Assembly (NCBI RefSeq): GCF_018812025.1
Contig: NC_063049.1
Coordinates: forward strand, 14,837,734 to 14,901,733
Direction of reading: 5' to 3'
DNA length: 64,000 nucleotides
Source of the DNA: Megalobrama amblycephala
Lineage: Eukaryota; Chordata; Actinopteri; Cypriniformes; Xenocyprididae
The notes under the pieces were generated by a model. The model was given only the letters and a program-made list of their open reading frames with translations, was not told the DNA's origin and made no database searches. Shown here piece after piece: positions 21,859-32,256 of the stretch. Within the stretch, counting starts at the first letter, position 1; every line of letters begins with the position of its first letter. The position numbers were made by a program, and so were the translations under genes.

Positions 21859-22401
21859 ATCGATTTAGAGTTCAATAAAAAACGCTGGCAACCTTTTTAG
21901 AGAGAACATGTAACTGAAATAAAACCGAACACACAAGAACAATGACTTCCACGATCAAGGTCCAAACATGACCTGATAAATCCCAATTCCAATCTTGGGA
22001 TGAGGGATCTAATCCTACTACTGGTAGGGGACCCTCGCTATCACCTAAATGGGGGATTATCTCCCTTAATAGTATAGCACCAATCATGTCAAATAACAGT
22101 CCCCGGTCAGTTTTCTCAAATGTGCCTTATATAGTTCAATGATATCATAAGCATAAAGACTCGTAAGATTAGTAATATAGAGGAGTGTTTTGACTCAAAA
22201 TTAAATATATTCAGTCCACCCAAAGTCTGTATACCTCTTCAGAGCTCAGCTCAATAATGTCCGTTCAGTTATTAATCCGATGTTGGTGGTTGTCTCTGGA
22301 AGCTCCGGAGCTTCTCTCAAATGCGATTGTGAGCGCTTCTTCTCACTTTCTGCCTCTGGATATGTCGCGTCAGCCTTTCTTCCCACGGGTGTTCAGATCC
22401 T

Positions 22402-22780
22402 TCAGATATCCCTGTCAAGTCCACAGCATACCCTCTCTTGTTCACGTCCTTTCAGCTCAGTTTTCAGAAGGCCATTGATGAACTTGAACATGGACGCACC
22501 CTCCGCTACTTCTTTAATGCCATAGATTCGGATATTATTTCGCCGCGACTGACATTCGAGATCCATGATCTTGCCCTGCATCGTCCTTTGTTCCTTCAAA
22601 GCATGAAGTTATGCATCTTTCAGTTCAAGGTTCCTCAGTAATTTGTTTCTCCGGCTCTCTAACCTTGTGCTATGTGACTGAATGTCCATGGCAATATCTT
22701 GCATCCTCTGGTTTATGTCTTTTTTCACTAACCATTTCGTTATCCTCCTCCGCTGTTATAGTCGTTTCTCGTATTTGAAT
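22402..22780 (-). pseudogene. L1-like LINE ORF1 fragment
   Basis: The minus frame reads a coiled-coil-like segment and then KIMDLECQSRRNNIRIYGI followed by EGASMFKFINGLLKTEL, the RRM-type block of L1 ORF1 RNA-binding proteins. It lies upstream of the endonuclease remnant on the same strand, as expected for one L1-like copy. The region between (21872-22400) holds the inter-ORF part with no clear coding. Confidence 0.65.
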
Positions 22781-23817
22781 AGGAAAGTTTCTGAGTATAA
22801 AGACTTTTTCAATTCAATGACTGGGAGCTATTCAGTGTGTTATCAAACGGTGTGATGAAGTTATGAAATGGCCATGAGGTTTTGTGCAAGGAGAGAGTTT
22901 GTTTGCTGCCAATACAGTAAATGTTCTCACTGTACCATATGACTGAATACTATACCTTTATAAGGGTGAGTTACAGTAATGTGGCAGTCCCTCTACCATG
23001 GTAATTTATCGTATCATAAAGCATACATACTGTAATGTAAAAAGCTGCCTTTGATGCTATCTGTCTCTTTTCTTCTGATGTATATCTGATCAATCTGATG
23101 TTATAAAGTCATTGACTGTTTCCATGTTTTATGGGGATATTCCATATACATAATGTTGTTGTTTTGTTTGTTTGTTTGTTTGTTTGTTTCGTTTTTGTTT
23201 GTTTGTTTGTTTGTTTTTTTACTGTACAAACTGTATATTTTATCCCCTACCCCTAACCTACCCATCACAGAATACATTTTAAGCTGCCATATGGCCATGT
23301 TACAACGTATTTGTACTAGACGTGTGGAATTAATGTGGAAAAACATAATACTTTGAACCCCATGGATTTACATAAACTGAGAAAGTCGAAAAGTGTTAAT
23401 TGTGCCTCGCTCTCCCTTAGAGTGCTTCCTTAAGGGAGCTGTCAGTTCAGTGCAAAAACTACTGTTTATAGGCTACCATTTTAAAACCACCTGATTATAG
23501 GCTTGGTGCTGTGTGTAACTTAACATGTCAAAAAGCAAACAGATATCAGTGCACATAAAACGCACAACAAAGCATCTGCAAAAATATCCGAATAGGCTAT
23601 AGATTTTTATTAATTTTTTTACAGAAATGAAATTTTAGTAAGTATTGAATGCAGATTGCTTCCTTATCAGTTTACATTAAAGTGTCGATATCTAAACTAT
23701 TAATCTGTCATCCACTTTGGCATAAATCTCTCAGACCGTGTCATGTATTTCCATTCCCAGTTTCTGCATTTCTAACAGTACTAGCTGCACCACGATATTT
23801 TTGCAAATAGAAACGTT
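22781..23817. other. No gene; (GTTT)n tract inside
   Basis: Non-coding, AT-rich. It includes an interrupted GTTT microsatellite at about 23159-23219 and a CCCCTACCCCTAACC block near 23245. Confidence 0.5.
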
Positions 23818-24405
23818 CAAAACAGATAAATCGCTTACCTTCTGTCTCACTTCTGAGAAGAAAATATGATACAACAATTGCCGTAATAAAGTGACGGGAA
23901 AACATTACTATTAGGCTACAGGCATCATCCACGTTTACTGAGTAGACATTACCGTCACTTTAAATTACCCTGTCACCTCCGGTGAGTGTAGGGCTACTGG
24001 AGAGTGAACGTGTGTGAATGCAAAATACTCGAGCCACAAACACACACAAGCACGCAGGCACACGCCCACATACAAAAAGAGCTGAAGTATAAACTCTCTT
24101 CACGTTTCCTGAGGTTCAACAAATAACACTGTTCTGAATTTAGCTTTATTAAGCAGCATGCCTTTCAGAGTCATTTTTTACATTGGCTTCATTATACCCT
24201 TTGTAAAAACAGTGTGTCCTTCCTAATATGTTTAGAAGCACTCGCTGGACTGCTTTTTCAGCTTTCAGATCTTTAGCTGATGTTATATGTTGTACAGTTT
24301 ACGATTGATGTCTTTGAAATTTTTATTCTTTTGGTAGAAGATTCATGCCGTTGCTTCCCCGGTACACTTAATGTTACAATAATATTCAGATTGGTCCGAC
24401 AACCC
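23818..24405. repeat. Duplicated segment, copy 1
   Basis: Closely similar in the same orientation to 38676-39237. It spans a short exon-like unit (23839-23905) and its upstream flank, including a CA-rich stretch (ACAAACACACACAAGCACGC). Confidence 0.7.
23839..23905 (-). CDS. Orphan signal-peptide-like exon, copy 1
   Basis: ATG at 23905 starts MFSRHFITAIVVSYFLLRSE, a short basic start followed by a hydrophobic run, and the unit ends at a consensus donor (AG|GTAAGC) after one base of the next codon. A phase-1 donor after a leader is usual for immunoglobulin-type receptor genes. No following domain exon is seen downstream on the minus strand. The same unit is found at 38701-38767 with identical length. 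TTTCTTCTCAG inside could also serve as an acceptor, so an internal exon is possible. Confidence 0.4.
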
Positions 24406-25057
24406 TATGTTGTTCTGAACGGAATGGTTCTGAACCATTATTAGCCTACACAGTCTAAGTATACATAATTAATGTCATTGTGTTAGTTGGAGCTCTAAAA
24501 TATCAGTTGGTGTGCCCCACTGCTCCACCTAAGCTATACTTTAGTCAGTTACTAACCTGATCATAGATTTGAGGAATTATGGATTTATAATCTATTAGTC
24601 AATAATTTCAGAGTCAGAATAAGTCAGAATAAAATCAAATATAACAATTTATTAATCAGGTAAATGTATCATGCCTATCACATAATCAATTCAAAGATGA
24701 TCAATCCAAAACATCAGATTGCTCAGGAACAGAGTAAAAGATGCATTACCTGACATTAGAAAAATACACATTGCTGAGTTTCTGAAGGACACTTCAATCG
24801 TGCCCTGAGCCTCCTGCAAAATCTCTTTAAATACTCAGACCAAGACAGAAACTTCTTTCAAACTTTAATCAGCATCCTAGACTGAGTAGTTTACACCTTT
24901 TGGGGACAGAAGCCATTTGCATGAAAGAGCCTGTGAAGGTGGACACACCCATTACAGAGAGCAAAATATCTCTAAAATCTTTAAACCTTTATTAGCTTCT
25001 GGTGGGAATGAGACCTTTGTACCGGTTGAACTGAGACATTCAAATGATACCAAACAT
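24406..25057. other. No feature seen
   Basis: Non-coding sequence with no recognised repeat or gene. Confidence 0.35.
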
Positions 25058-25528
25058 GTATAATGTTGTATTATAACTATGTGAACAGTCCCTTTTCAGT
25101 CCCTGATGGCAACTATAGATGTGGACAATGTGCACAATATAATTTCACTACAAAATGTCACACTTTTAGTCATCCGCACTCAGGGAAACAGTTTAAGATT
25201 AAGGGAATACTTTCGTGTAATACTAAAAATGTAATTTATATGATCAAATGCCCCTGCGGTTTGGCCTATATAGGTAAAACAAAATGTTGTTTAAAAACGT
25301 GTATAGCCGAACACAGAAGTAATATACGATTGAAGGACCAAAAAAATCCCATTGCTGTGCATTTTGGTGCTTTCAAACATAATTTATCAGCTCTTCGTTA
25401 TTTAGGCATTGAACAAATACAAGTACCTAGAAGGGGTGGTGATATTAATAAAATCCTATTACAGAGGGAAGCTTTTTATATTTACACATTAAATACTCTT
25501 TCTCCTAAAGGTCTAAATTTGATGAGTG
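25058..25528 (+). pseudogene. Penelope-like element, GIY-YIG endonuclease end
   Basis: The frame reads the C-terminal region of a Penelope-like retroelement: a Cys-rich linker (GNYRCGQCAQYNF), then FSHPHSGKQFKIKG, and the GIY-YIG core VIYMIKCPCGLAYIGKT followed by IAEHRSNIR. The reverse transcriptase is missing on the left, and the frame is broken after SPKGLN at about 25521 where foreign sequence begins. The likely 3' tail of the same copy lies at 35936-36090, across two insertions. Confidence 0.75.
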
Positions 25529-26316
25529 CAGGGGCGCCGTTGGCACGGGGTACAGGGGGGTCAGGACCCCCGCAGTTTTGAAAAGATAGAAGTCGACCCC
25601 ACACTTTTGATAAGGGCTGCGCTCTCGAACGGAGAAACGCGTGATCTCCAAACCATCGATCAAAGCGTGCTAACGTTTTAGGACAGGTCGATGGTATATA
25701 TAAATCATGCCCGAACGTTAGCGTTTGTCAATCAAGCCAAACCGTCCATTCAGAAACCGAGAAATTTGACACTTTAAGGTAAGGAGGCTGATCTCTCAGG
25801 TTGACGCGCGAGCTGGCTTGACTGAAGTTTTCGTGAGGATTTATAGTTTATGGACTGTTTTGATTTTGGTATTACATCTTGAAAGGCAAAAGCATTGATG
25901 GCATCTAGATATCTGAAATAGAAACGAAAGTGATATTGCCTCATCCAGTGGAGATATGTGCATTTAATTGGTATGTGTATAAGTTACTTTAATACTTAAT
26001 TTACAATGCTTATCAGTGGCGTGCACTTTGATCGTGAAAGTGAAAGTGCCTTTTGCGGTCGCATCGCGGTGCTCCCGTGTTCCCGATGTGAACGTGAGCT
26101 CCAGTCCATTACAATTTAGAGCGGTTAAGGCCCGGGTATACTTCATTCCCAGGCCCGCGTTCCGTTCAGTCTCACGCGAGCCTTTCAGAGAAACTCCTTT
26201 GCCCATGAGCGCGGAAAGACCATGGGATAGACGCGCATGCATATGTGCACCGCCCGTTGTCATAACAATAACATACGAGTCCGTTGTCATGACTTGTAAA
26301 AGGTGTGATTGATCAT
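25529..26316. mobile_element. Unclassified insertion in the Penelope-like copy
   Basis: It starts near CAGGGGCGCCG and is bracketed by TTGATGAG on the left (about 25524) and TTGATGAA on the right (26316-26330), a 7-of-8 match that would suit a hAT-like duplication. Terminal inverted repeats are not evident, so this may be a composite. No gene is seen. Confidence 0.35.
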
Positions 26317-26333
26317 GTTGATGAAATTAATTG

Positions 26334-26530
26334 CACTGTTAAAAATTGTCCTGTTAAAAAACAGTAAGTAACTGGCAGCACGGTTGCCAGCAAGTTACTG
26401 TTAAATTAACAGTGTCTTGCTGTTGTTGAAATTTACAGTTTGTTACTGTTTTTGTAAATACAGCATAAAGCTGTTATTTTCTACATTAACAGTAAATTAC
26501 TGTCAAAAGCATTAACAGTTAATTAATGTT
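26334..26530. repeat. Left subterminal repeats of EnSpm element
   Basis: Seven ACTGTT or AACAGT motifs within about 200 bp, in both orientations. CACTA elements usually carry such clusters as transposase or accessory-protein binding sites. Confidence 0.6.
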
Positions 26531-26728
26531 TATTTGCACTTTTTAACTGTAAGCTACAAATATGTTATTATATTGAGAAATTAACTGCTAAGAAAAAAAG
26601 GTGGAATTATTTTTCTAGATATTTCCCCTTAGAAGTGTAGCTTTAAAACCATGTTTTAGTACAATGTACAAATATATCCTTTGAAACATTACACATTTAA
26701 CACAATGCAGTGTAACTTCAAAATGTGC

Positions 26729-26734
26729 TTTATT
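26729..26734 (-). terminator. Polyadenylation signal of the SAM-like gene
   Basis: AATAAA on the minus strand about 350 bp after the stop codon at 27088. Confidence 0.5.
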
Positions 26735-27087
26735 AAAACTTTGACAAACTTGGAAAAAAAAAGCCACTTTAATCACACAATATTCTCAAAATTAGTGGCT
26801 GATGCAATTTGAATGGCTAAAACTTAAGCTTCAGAATATGTTTAACTGAATAAACAAAATATTTATATAACAGAAAAAACTAAATGAGTGACTCAGAGAA
26901 CTACTGAGTGATTAAGAAATACTGAATTATTAGTGAATAAGAATTACTGAATGAAGAAAGATGTAGGTATTCAAAAATGAACACCTGAAAAAATTGTGCG
27001 ACTAACACACTAAAAGCATGTTTTTGTTGTTTTTGTAGAATATGTGTAAGGTGTGTATGTGGTATGTTAGTGAATGAGTGGGTTCAC

Positions 27088-30000
27088 TTATATGAAGTCC
27101 CACTCAAAGTCCATTAGCTTCTTAAGAAGACTGGCAACCCGAGTGTTCACTGATTTCTTTTTGTGGGCGACCTTCCCTGTCCGCTTCGACAAGACTTGTC
27201 CACCCTTGGTGCCTTTTTCAGGATTTATTCCAATGAAGCGCCTGAAAAACAAATACATACATTCAGAATTAGTGTGGGTAAAAGTTTACATAACGAGAAT
27301 GTGAATAGAAATTAAGATAACACTTTACAATACGGGTGCGCTAATATGCATTAATTCATGCTTAACTAATGCACAGATAATAATGAGTTAATGCATGACT
27401 TTACTTGTTGAGGCACATGGCTATTAATTCAAAACCCATAACCACAATTACATATTACTTAACAATTAGTTAATAGTCATGTGCCTCAACAAGTAAAGTC
27501 ATAACATGATACCTTTGTAAATCATTAGCTAATGATTAACTAAAGCAGACAACTGGAAGCTGAAATGCATGGCTTTGACCGATTGTGGTAATTAACACGT
27601 TAATTTACATTATTAGTTAATATAATATGTTTTTAGGGAATTAATACATTATGACACATTAACTAATAACAATTTAATGAGTATTTAAAATATGAATCAT
27701 GTAGAATCTTTATTAGTTGCTGATGCAGTAATCATTAATAAATGGTTTAGTTCTTCATAAGTCATACATTAACTCATGATTATCTGTGCATTAGTTAAAG
27801 GGTTAGTTCACCCAAAAATTAAAATTCTATCTCACAAAATCACTCATCCTCATGTTGTTCCACACCCGTAAGACCTTTGTTCATCTTCGGAAGACAAATA
27901 CATTAATGGATCTTGAGAGAGGAAATGTCATTGCTGGCCATGCAGGCCTCACTAAGCTATCAGATTTCAACTAAAATATCTTAATTTGTGTTCTGAAGAT
28001 TAATGAAGGTCTTACGGGTGTGAAACGACATGAGGGTGAGTAATAAATGACAGAATTTTCATTTTTAGGTGAACTAACCTTTTAATCATGAATTAATGCA
28101 TATTAGTGCACCCATATTGTAAAGTGTTACCAAAATTAATATATGAATCTAAGCATCTAACCTCTGAATGAATTCCAACGTGGATGCAGCCTCAGCTTGG
28201 TACTCCACATTGAAATTGTAGAAAGTAGAAAACACAGCAGCAAGTCCAGACAGAAAACTTGGCGTGATGCCCTCACAGATTATTTGCCCCTCAAAACTAA
28301 TCATCCATTTATGAATGCAGCTTCCTGGTTTTTCACCTAAAACATTCCAAAGAAAAAAACAATGCCAGGTAGTCATATAGCATATTCATTTTTTTACTGC
28401 CAGATTGCAAATAAATGCAAGGGAAACTGAAATCATTTTACCAAGTCACAGAGCCCTGTTCTTTTAACATAACAAATGCATTTCAAAATGCTGATTGTGG
28501 ACTGGTCTGGACAGACACGTGTATATGTATTGTGAAATTGTTGCAGCAATTTTTGTGATCAATTTAACTCAATATTTTTGTTTAATATAGTTGAAGTAAT
28601 TGAATGAAAATGTAGTAATTAATTAGTCACTCCAACTTTCAAAGAATTTTCATTTTCAAAACACAAATGAAGCTGTTTTTAATATTCTTTCATCATTTCT
28701 GTTCATCCATTAAAAGTCCAGTCAGAACAAACCTCATTGGTTCTCACATCAAGCAAGCATGTTTGAGATTATTTGCTCCATGTATGCTCAATGTTTATAC
28801 ATGAATAAACAAAAATAAATTCATACATTTACAATAACTTTATTAACTTTTTGAAGCATCAAAGTTTTTTTTTTTTTTTTACTTTTGGACTTTCAATTGA
28901 TGAACAAAAATGATGAAAGAATTTTATTAATATTTTTTTTTTTTTTTCAAAGATCAATAAAAGTCTTGAGGGCTTAAAGGGATAGTTCATCCAAAAATGA
29001 AAATTTGATGTTTATCTGCTTACCCCCAGTACATCCAAGATGTAGGTGAATTTGTTTCTTCAGTCGAACGCAAATTATGATTTTTAACTGCAACCGCTGC
29101 CGTCTGTCAGTCAAATAATAGCAGTAGATGGGAACTTCAACTATAACAGTAAATAAAACTTGATTAGACAAATCCAAATGAAACCCTGCGGCTCGTGACG
29201 ACACATTGATGTCCTAAGACACGAAACGATCGGTTTGTGCGAGAAACCGAACATTATTTATATAATTTTTACCTCTAATACACCACTATGTCCAACTTCG
29301 TTCAGCATCCTGTTAGTGAGGTCAAAAAACGCGTTGTGATGACGGAAGTGATGTCTCGCCCATATACTTCAATGAGCGCAAGACATCACTTCCGTTGTCA
29401 GAGCGCGATCAGACCTCACAAGCTGAACGAAGTTGGACATAGTGGTGTATTAGAGGTAAAAAATTGTATAAATACTGTTCGGTTTCTCGCACAAACCAAT
29501 CGTTTCGTGACTTATGACATCAATGTGCCGTCACGAGCCGCAGGGTTTAATTTGGATTTGTCTATGGAAGTTATTTCGACTCTTATTGTTCAAGTTCCCA
29601 ATCACTGCTATTATTTGACTGACAGACGGCAGCGGTTGCAGTTAAAAATCATAATTTGCGTTCGACTGAAGAAAAAAAAGTCACCTACATCTTGGATGCC
29701 CTGGGGGTAAGCAGATAAACATCAAATTTTCATTTTTGGGTGAACTATCCCTTTAAAATTACATGAGTGTGGGTAAAAGATTTTTTAAAAGAATAAAGGA
29801 CTTTTAAAAGAATATTTATTTTGTGTGAACTGTCCCTTTCAGTGTTGTACAAAAGCATTTACCAGTTAAAAGTTTGCTGAAATACAAAAAAAAAACAACA
29901 CTTAGTGGCTTATGTAATAAAATAGACTATATATTCATACAGTTCTATACATACCAAGGAGTATCAGTCGAGGAGTTGCAGGTAGTTCTAGTGTCCTTTC

Positions 30001-32252
30001 TACATCAGCTGCAGTGGAAGATGCCTAAGACACAGTTACAATGATGAGGACATAGAGACAAAATACACTAACAATAATGCCTTTGTATGCATTTAATTTT
30101 TAAATTAGGAAAGAGCATGTCTATTTCAGTTGTTAGGACATTAATACCATGATATAAACAACAACAACAACAACAAAAAAAATCTTACATTTGCAAAAAG
30201 GATCAGCCCTTCCTGAGTCTCAGAGAAGTGAGCCATTAGAAGTTGGATGATGCAGAAGGAAAGCTCGAGGTCTGGCCGCAGAGAAATGACTGCCCTGACA
30301 TCTGCATTGGTGGGTTTGTTGCTGAAGAACTCCACAATGGCTCTTCCACATTCTTCAATGGCAAGCTCAAGTGCACGCATAACTTTGATGTCAGTTAGAA
30401 GCTCAAAATGAGCATAAAGCCCTTTCGGAGTGAAAAGGTATGGCCACTGCTTTCTTAAATCACTGATGGTGGGTGCTGGTAATATGTTTATTTGCTTCCG
30501 CTGGAGGCAAAAGGTTGTTTCCATAAGTTGCTTAACTTCTGCTCTTTCAACCCCATTTATTCCATCTCGACAGTATATCTCCTCCAGCCGCTGACGTTTC
30601 TGCTCTACGGTTGCATCTGTCTCCTCTGGTGGGAGATCAGGCTGGAATCTGGTGCAGCCATATGTATCAGTAGGCCCTCTCTTTAGTCCATCACCAGATG
30701 AACGGTGTTGGCGAAAGCTGGTGGTGCGGTTCAGATTTTCAATTCGATTTTTAATTTGAATTAACAGTGAGGTATAACCATTTCCTAGTACCTGACCATT
30801 GTCACGGAGATCAGCAAAACTTTGAGGATACTGGCGGATGATGTTTCGGCAGACTGTGACACATTGTCCGCGTGTTGGGTTTAGCTCATATTTCCTCATC
30901 TCATCTGCCAAAACTCTGACCATTTGTCGCCGTGCTGCTGGTGAAGGTCTCTTGCCATCAGTCACTGCTGAACGAATGTCCATAGGCATTGCAGTCCAAG
31001 GAATCTGAAAAGTATCTGGCCATGTTTTTTTTATTTGGGCGGATGGACTGCAGTCTTCGGAGCTGCTGGATTCTTGATTTGAGAGTTCACTTGATGCACT
31101 GGAGCAAGGAAGGTCTGAAGGCAAGCTGACTGCTGGTGTAGGGGAAGGAAGAATTTGTAGGTCCAAAGTGACCATCTCTGTCTCTGAAACAGGAAAAGCA
31201 GAGGTAACTAACATATGAGATTAACCAAAGGCCTGTAAATAAATCATTAAGTGATTGGAAATATCTGTATTTTGCAGGTCACATGCTAAATTGAGCACAA
31301 TGTACATTTACAACTATTTACAACTATCAGTATCCATTAGTGCAAAGACAACTGGTAAATATGCAAGAAGTCCTGGAAATAATCAAATATACTTGTAAAA
31401 CAATGTAAGTTAAAAATACATTTCCTCTAATTAAAAGCTTTAAAAGTAGTTAACTTTCAGAACAAATATTTAAAGATAATGTGCTTATCCCGTTGTCATC
31501 CAAGATGTTCATGCCTTTCTTTCTTCAGTCGTGAAGAAACATTTCAGGAATTATCTCCATATAGTGGACTTCAATGGTGCCCGCAAGTTTTAACATCCAA
31601 AATGCAGTTTCAATGCAGCTTCAAAGGGATCTAAATGATCCCAGCCGAGGAATAAGTGTCTTATCTAGTGAAACGTTCATTTTATAAAATAAAATACAAA
31701 TTTATCGTCCTACATCGCTGTTTTCCAAAAAGGGGGTTGGGTCAGTACTTCTGCAGAGATATAGACTGATTTTGAAGTTGGAGGAGAAAATAAGATGGGA
31801 GTTCTCGTGGGCTCCACAATGAAGTCCACTATATGGAGATAATTCCTGAAATGTTTTCCTCAAAAAACATAATTTCTTTACAACTGAAGAAAGAAAGGCA
31901 TGAACATCTTGGATGACAAGGGGGTAAGTAAATTATCTGCAAATTTTTGTTCTGGAAGTGAACTACTCACTTAAAAAAGGCCAGTCAGAGCTACTGTTTA
32001 AGAATTAACTCTATATTGCAAAACAGTAAGATTTATATCCACATTACCTTTTTTAAATGCTTCCAGAAGCTTCCGTAGTTGAATGACCGGCAGTAGGTCA
32101 CCAATATCTTCTTTAGTCACATATTTCAGGTCTTGTGTAGATTCCAGACCGGAGTTTAATAGCTTGTCTATCAATGCCTGTAGAGTGTCGTTAGAAATTC
32201 TTGGCAAAGTGCTGAGGATGATGCCCCTCAGATCTTCATTCACAGTGCTCAT
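27088..32252 (-). CDS. SAM-like accessory protein of EnSpm element (SAMD3-like)
   Basis: Five exons: 32252-32048, 31183-30189, 30024-29955, 28336-28162 and 27241-27088. All introns are GT-AG, phases agree, and the total is 1,599 nt for 532 residues. Residues 1-68 look like a SAM-type helical bundle (LPRISNDTLQALIDKLL, LLPVIQLRKLLEAF). The second exon holds a Ser-rich linker and a conserved helical body (FCIIQLLMAHFSETQEGLIL at its end). The last exons read EKPGSCIHKWMISFEG and a basic tail ending DFEWDFI. I recognise the pattern from fish proteins named SAM domain-containing protein 3-like, which occur in many copies. Position suggests a TnpA-like helper; that is inference. The acceptor of exon 1 overlaps the transposase stop. 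Confidence 0.75.
27317..28131. mobile_element. Foldback MITE containing a second MITE
   Basis: The outer element has inverted ends TAACACTTTACAATA and TATTGTAAAGTGTTA. Another element (27795-28085, ends TTAAAGGGTTAGTTCACCC, TTAA on both sides) is inserted within it. Both lie between exons 4 and 5 of the SAM-like gene. Confidence 0.75.
28974..29756. mobile_element. Foldback MITE with AAAGGGATAGTTCA ends
   Basis: A 783-bp near-perfect palindrome with TTAA at both ends, located in intron 3 of the SAM-like gene. Open frames on both arms are mirror artefacts. Confidence 0.8.
31440..31974. mobile_element. Foldback MITE in intron 1 of the SAM-like gene
   Basis: The ends TTTAAAAGTAGTTAACTTTC and GAAGTGAACTACTCACTTAA are inverted, and the arms (CATCCAAGATGTTCATGCCT and its complement) match those of the 1754-2459 element. 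Confidence 0.75.
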
Positions 32253-32256
32253 TGCA

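Noticed and set aside
29288..29710. 140-codon plus frame
   Set aside because: Lies in one arm of a palindromic MITE and mirrors the frame at 28974-29204.
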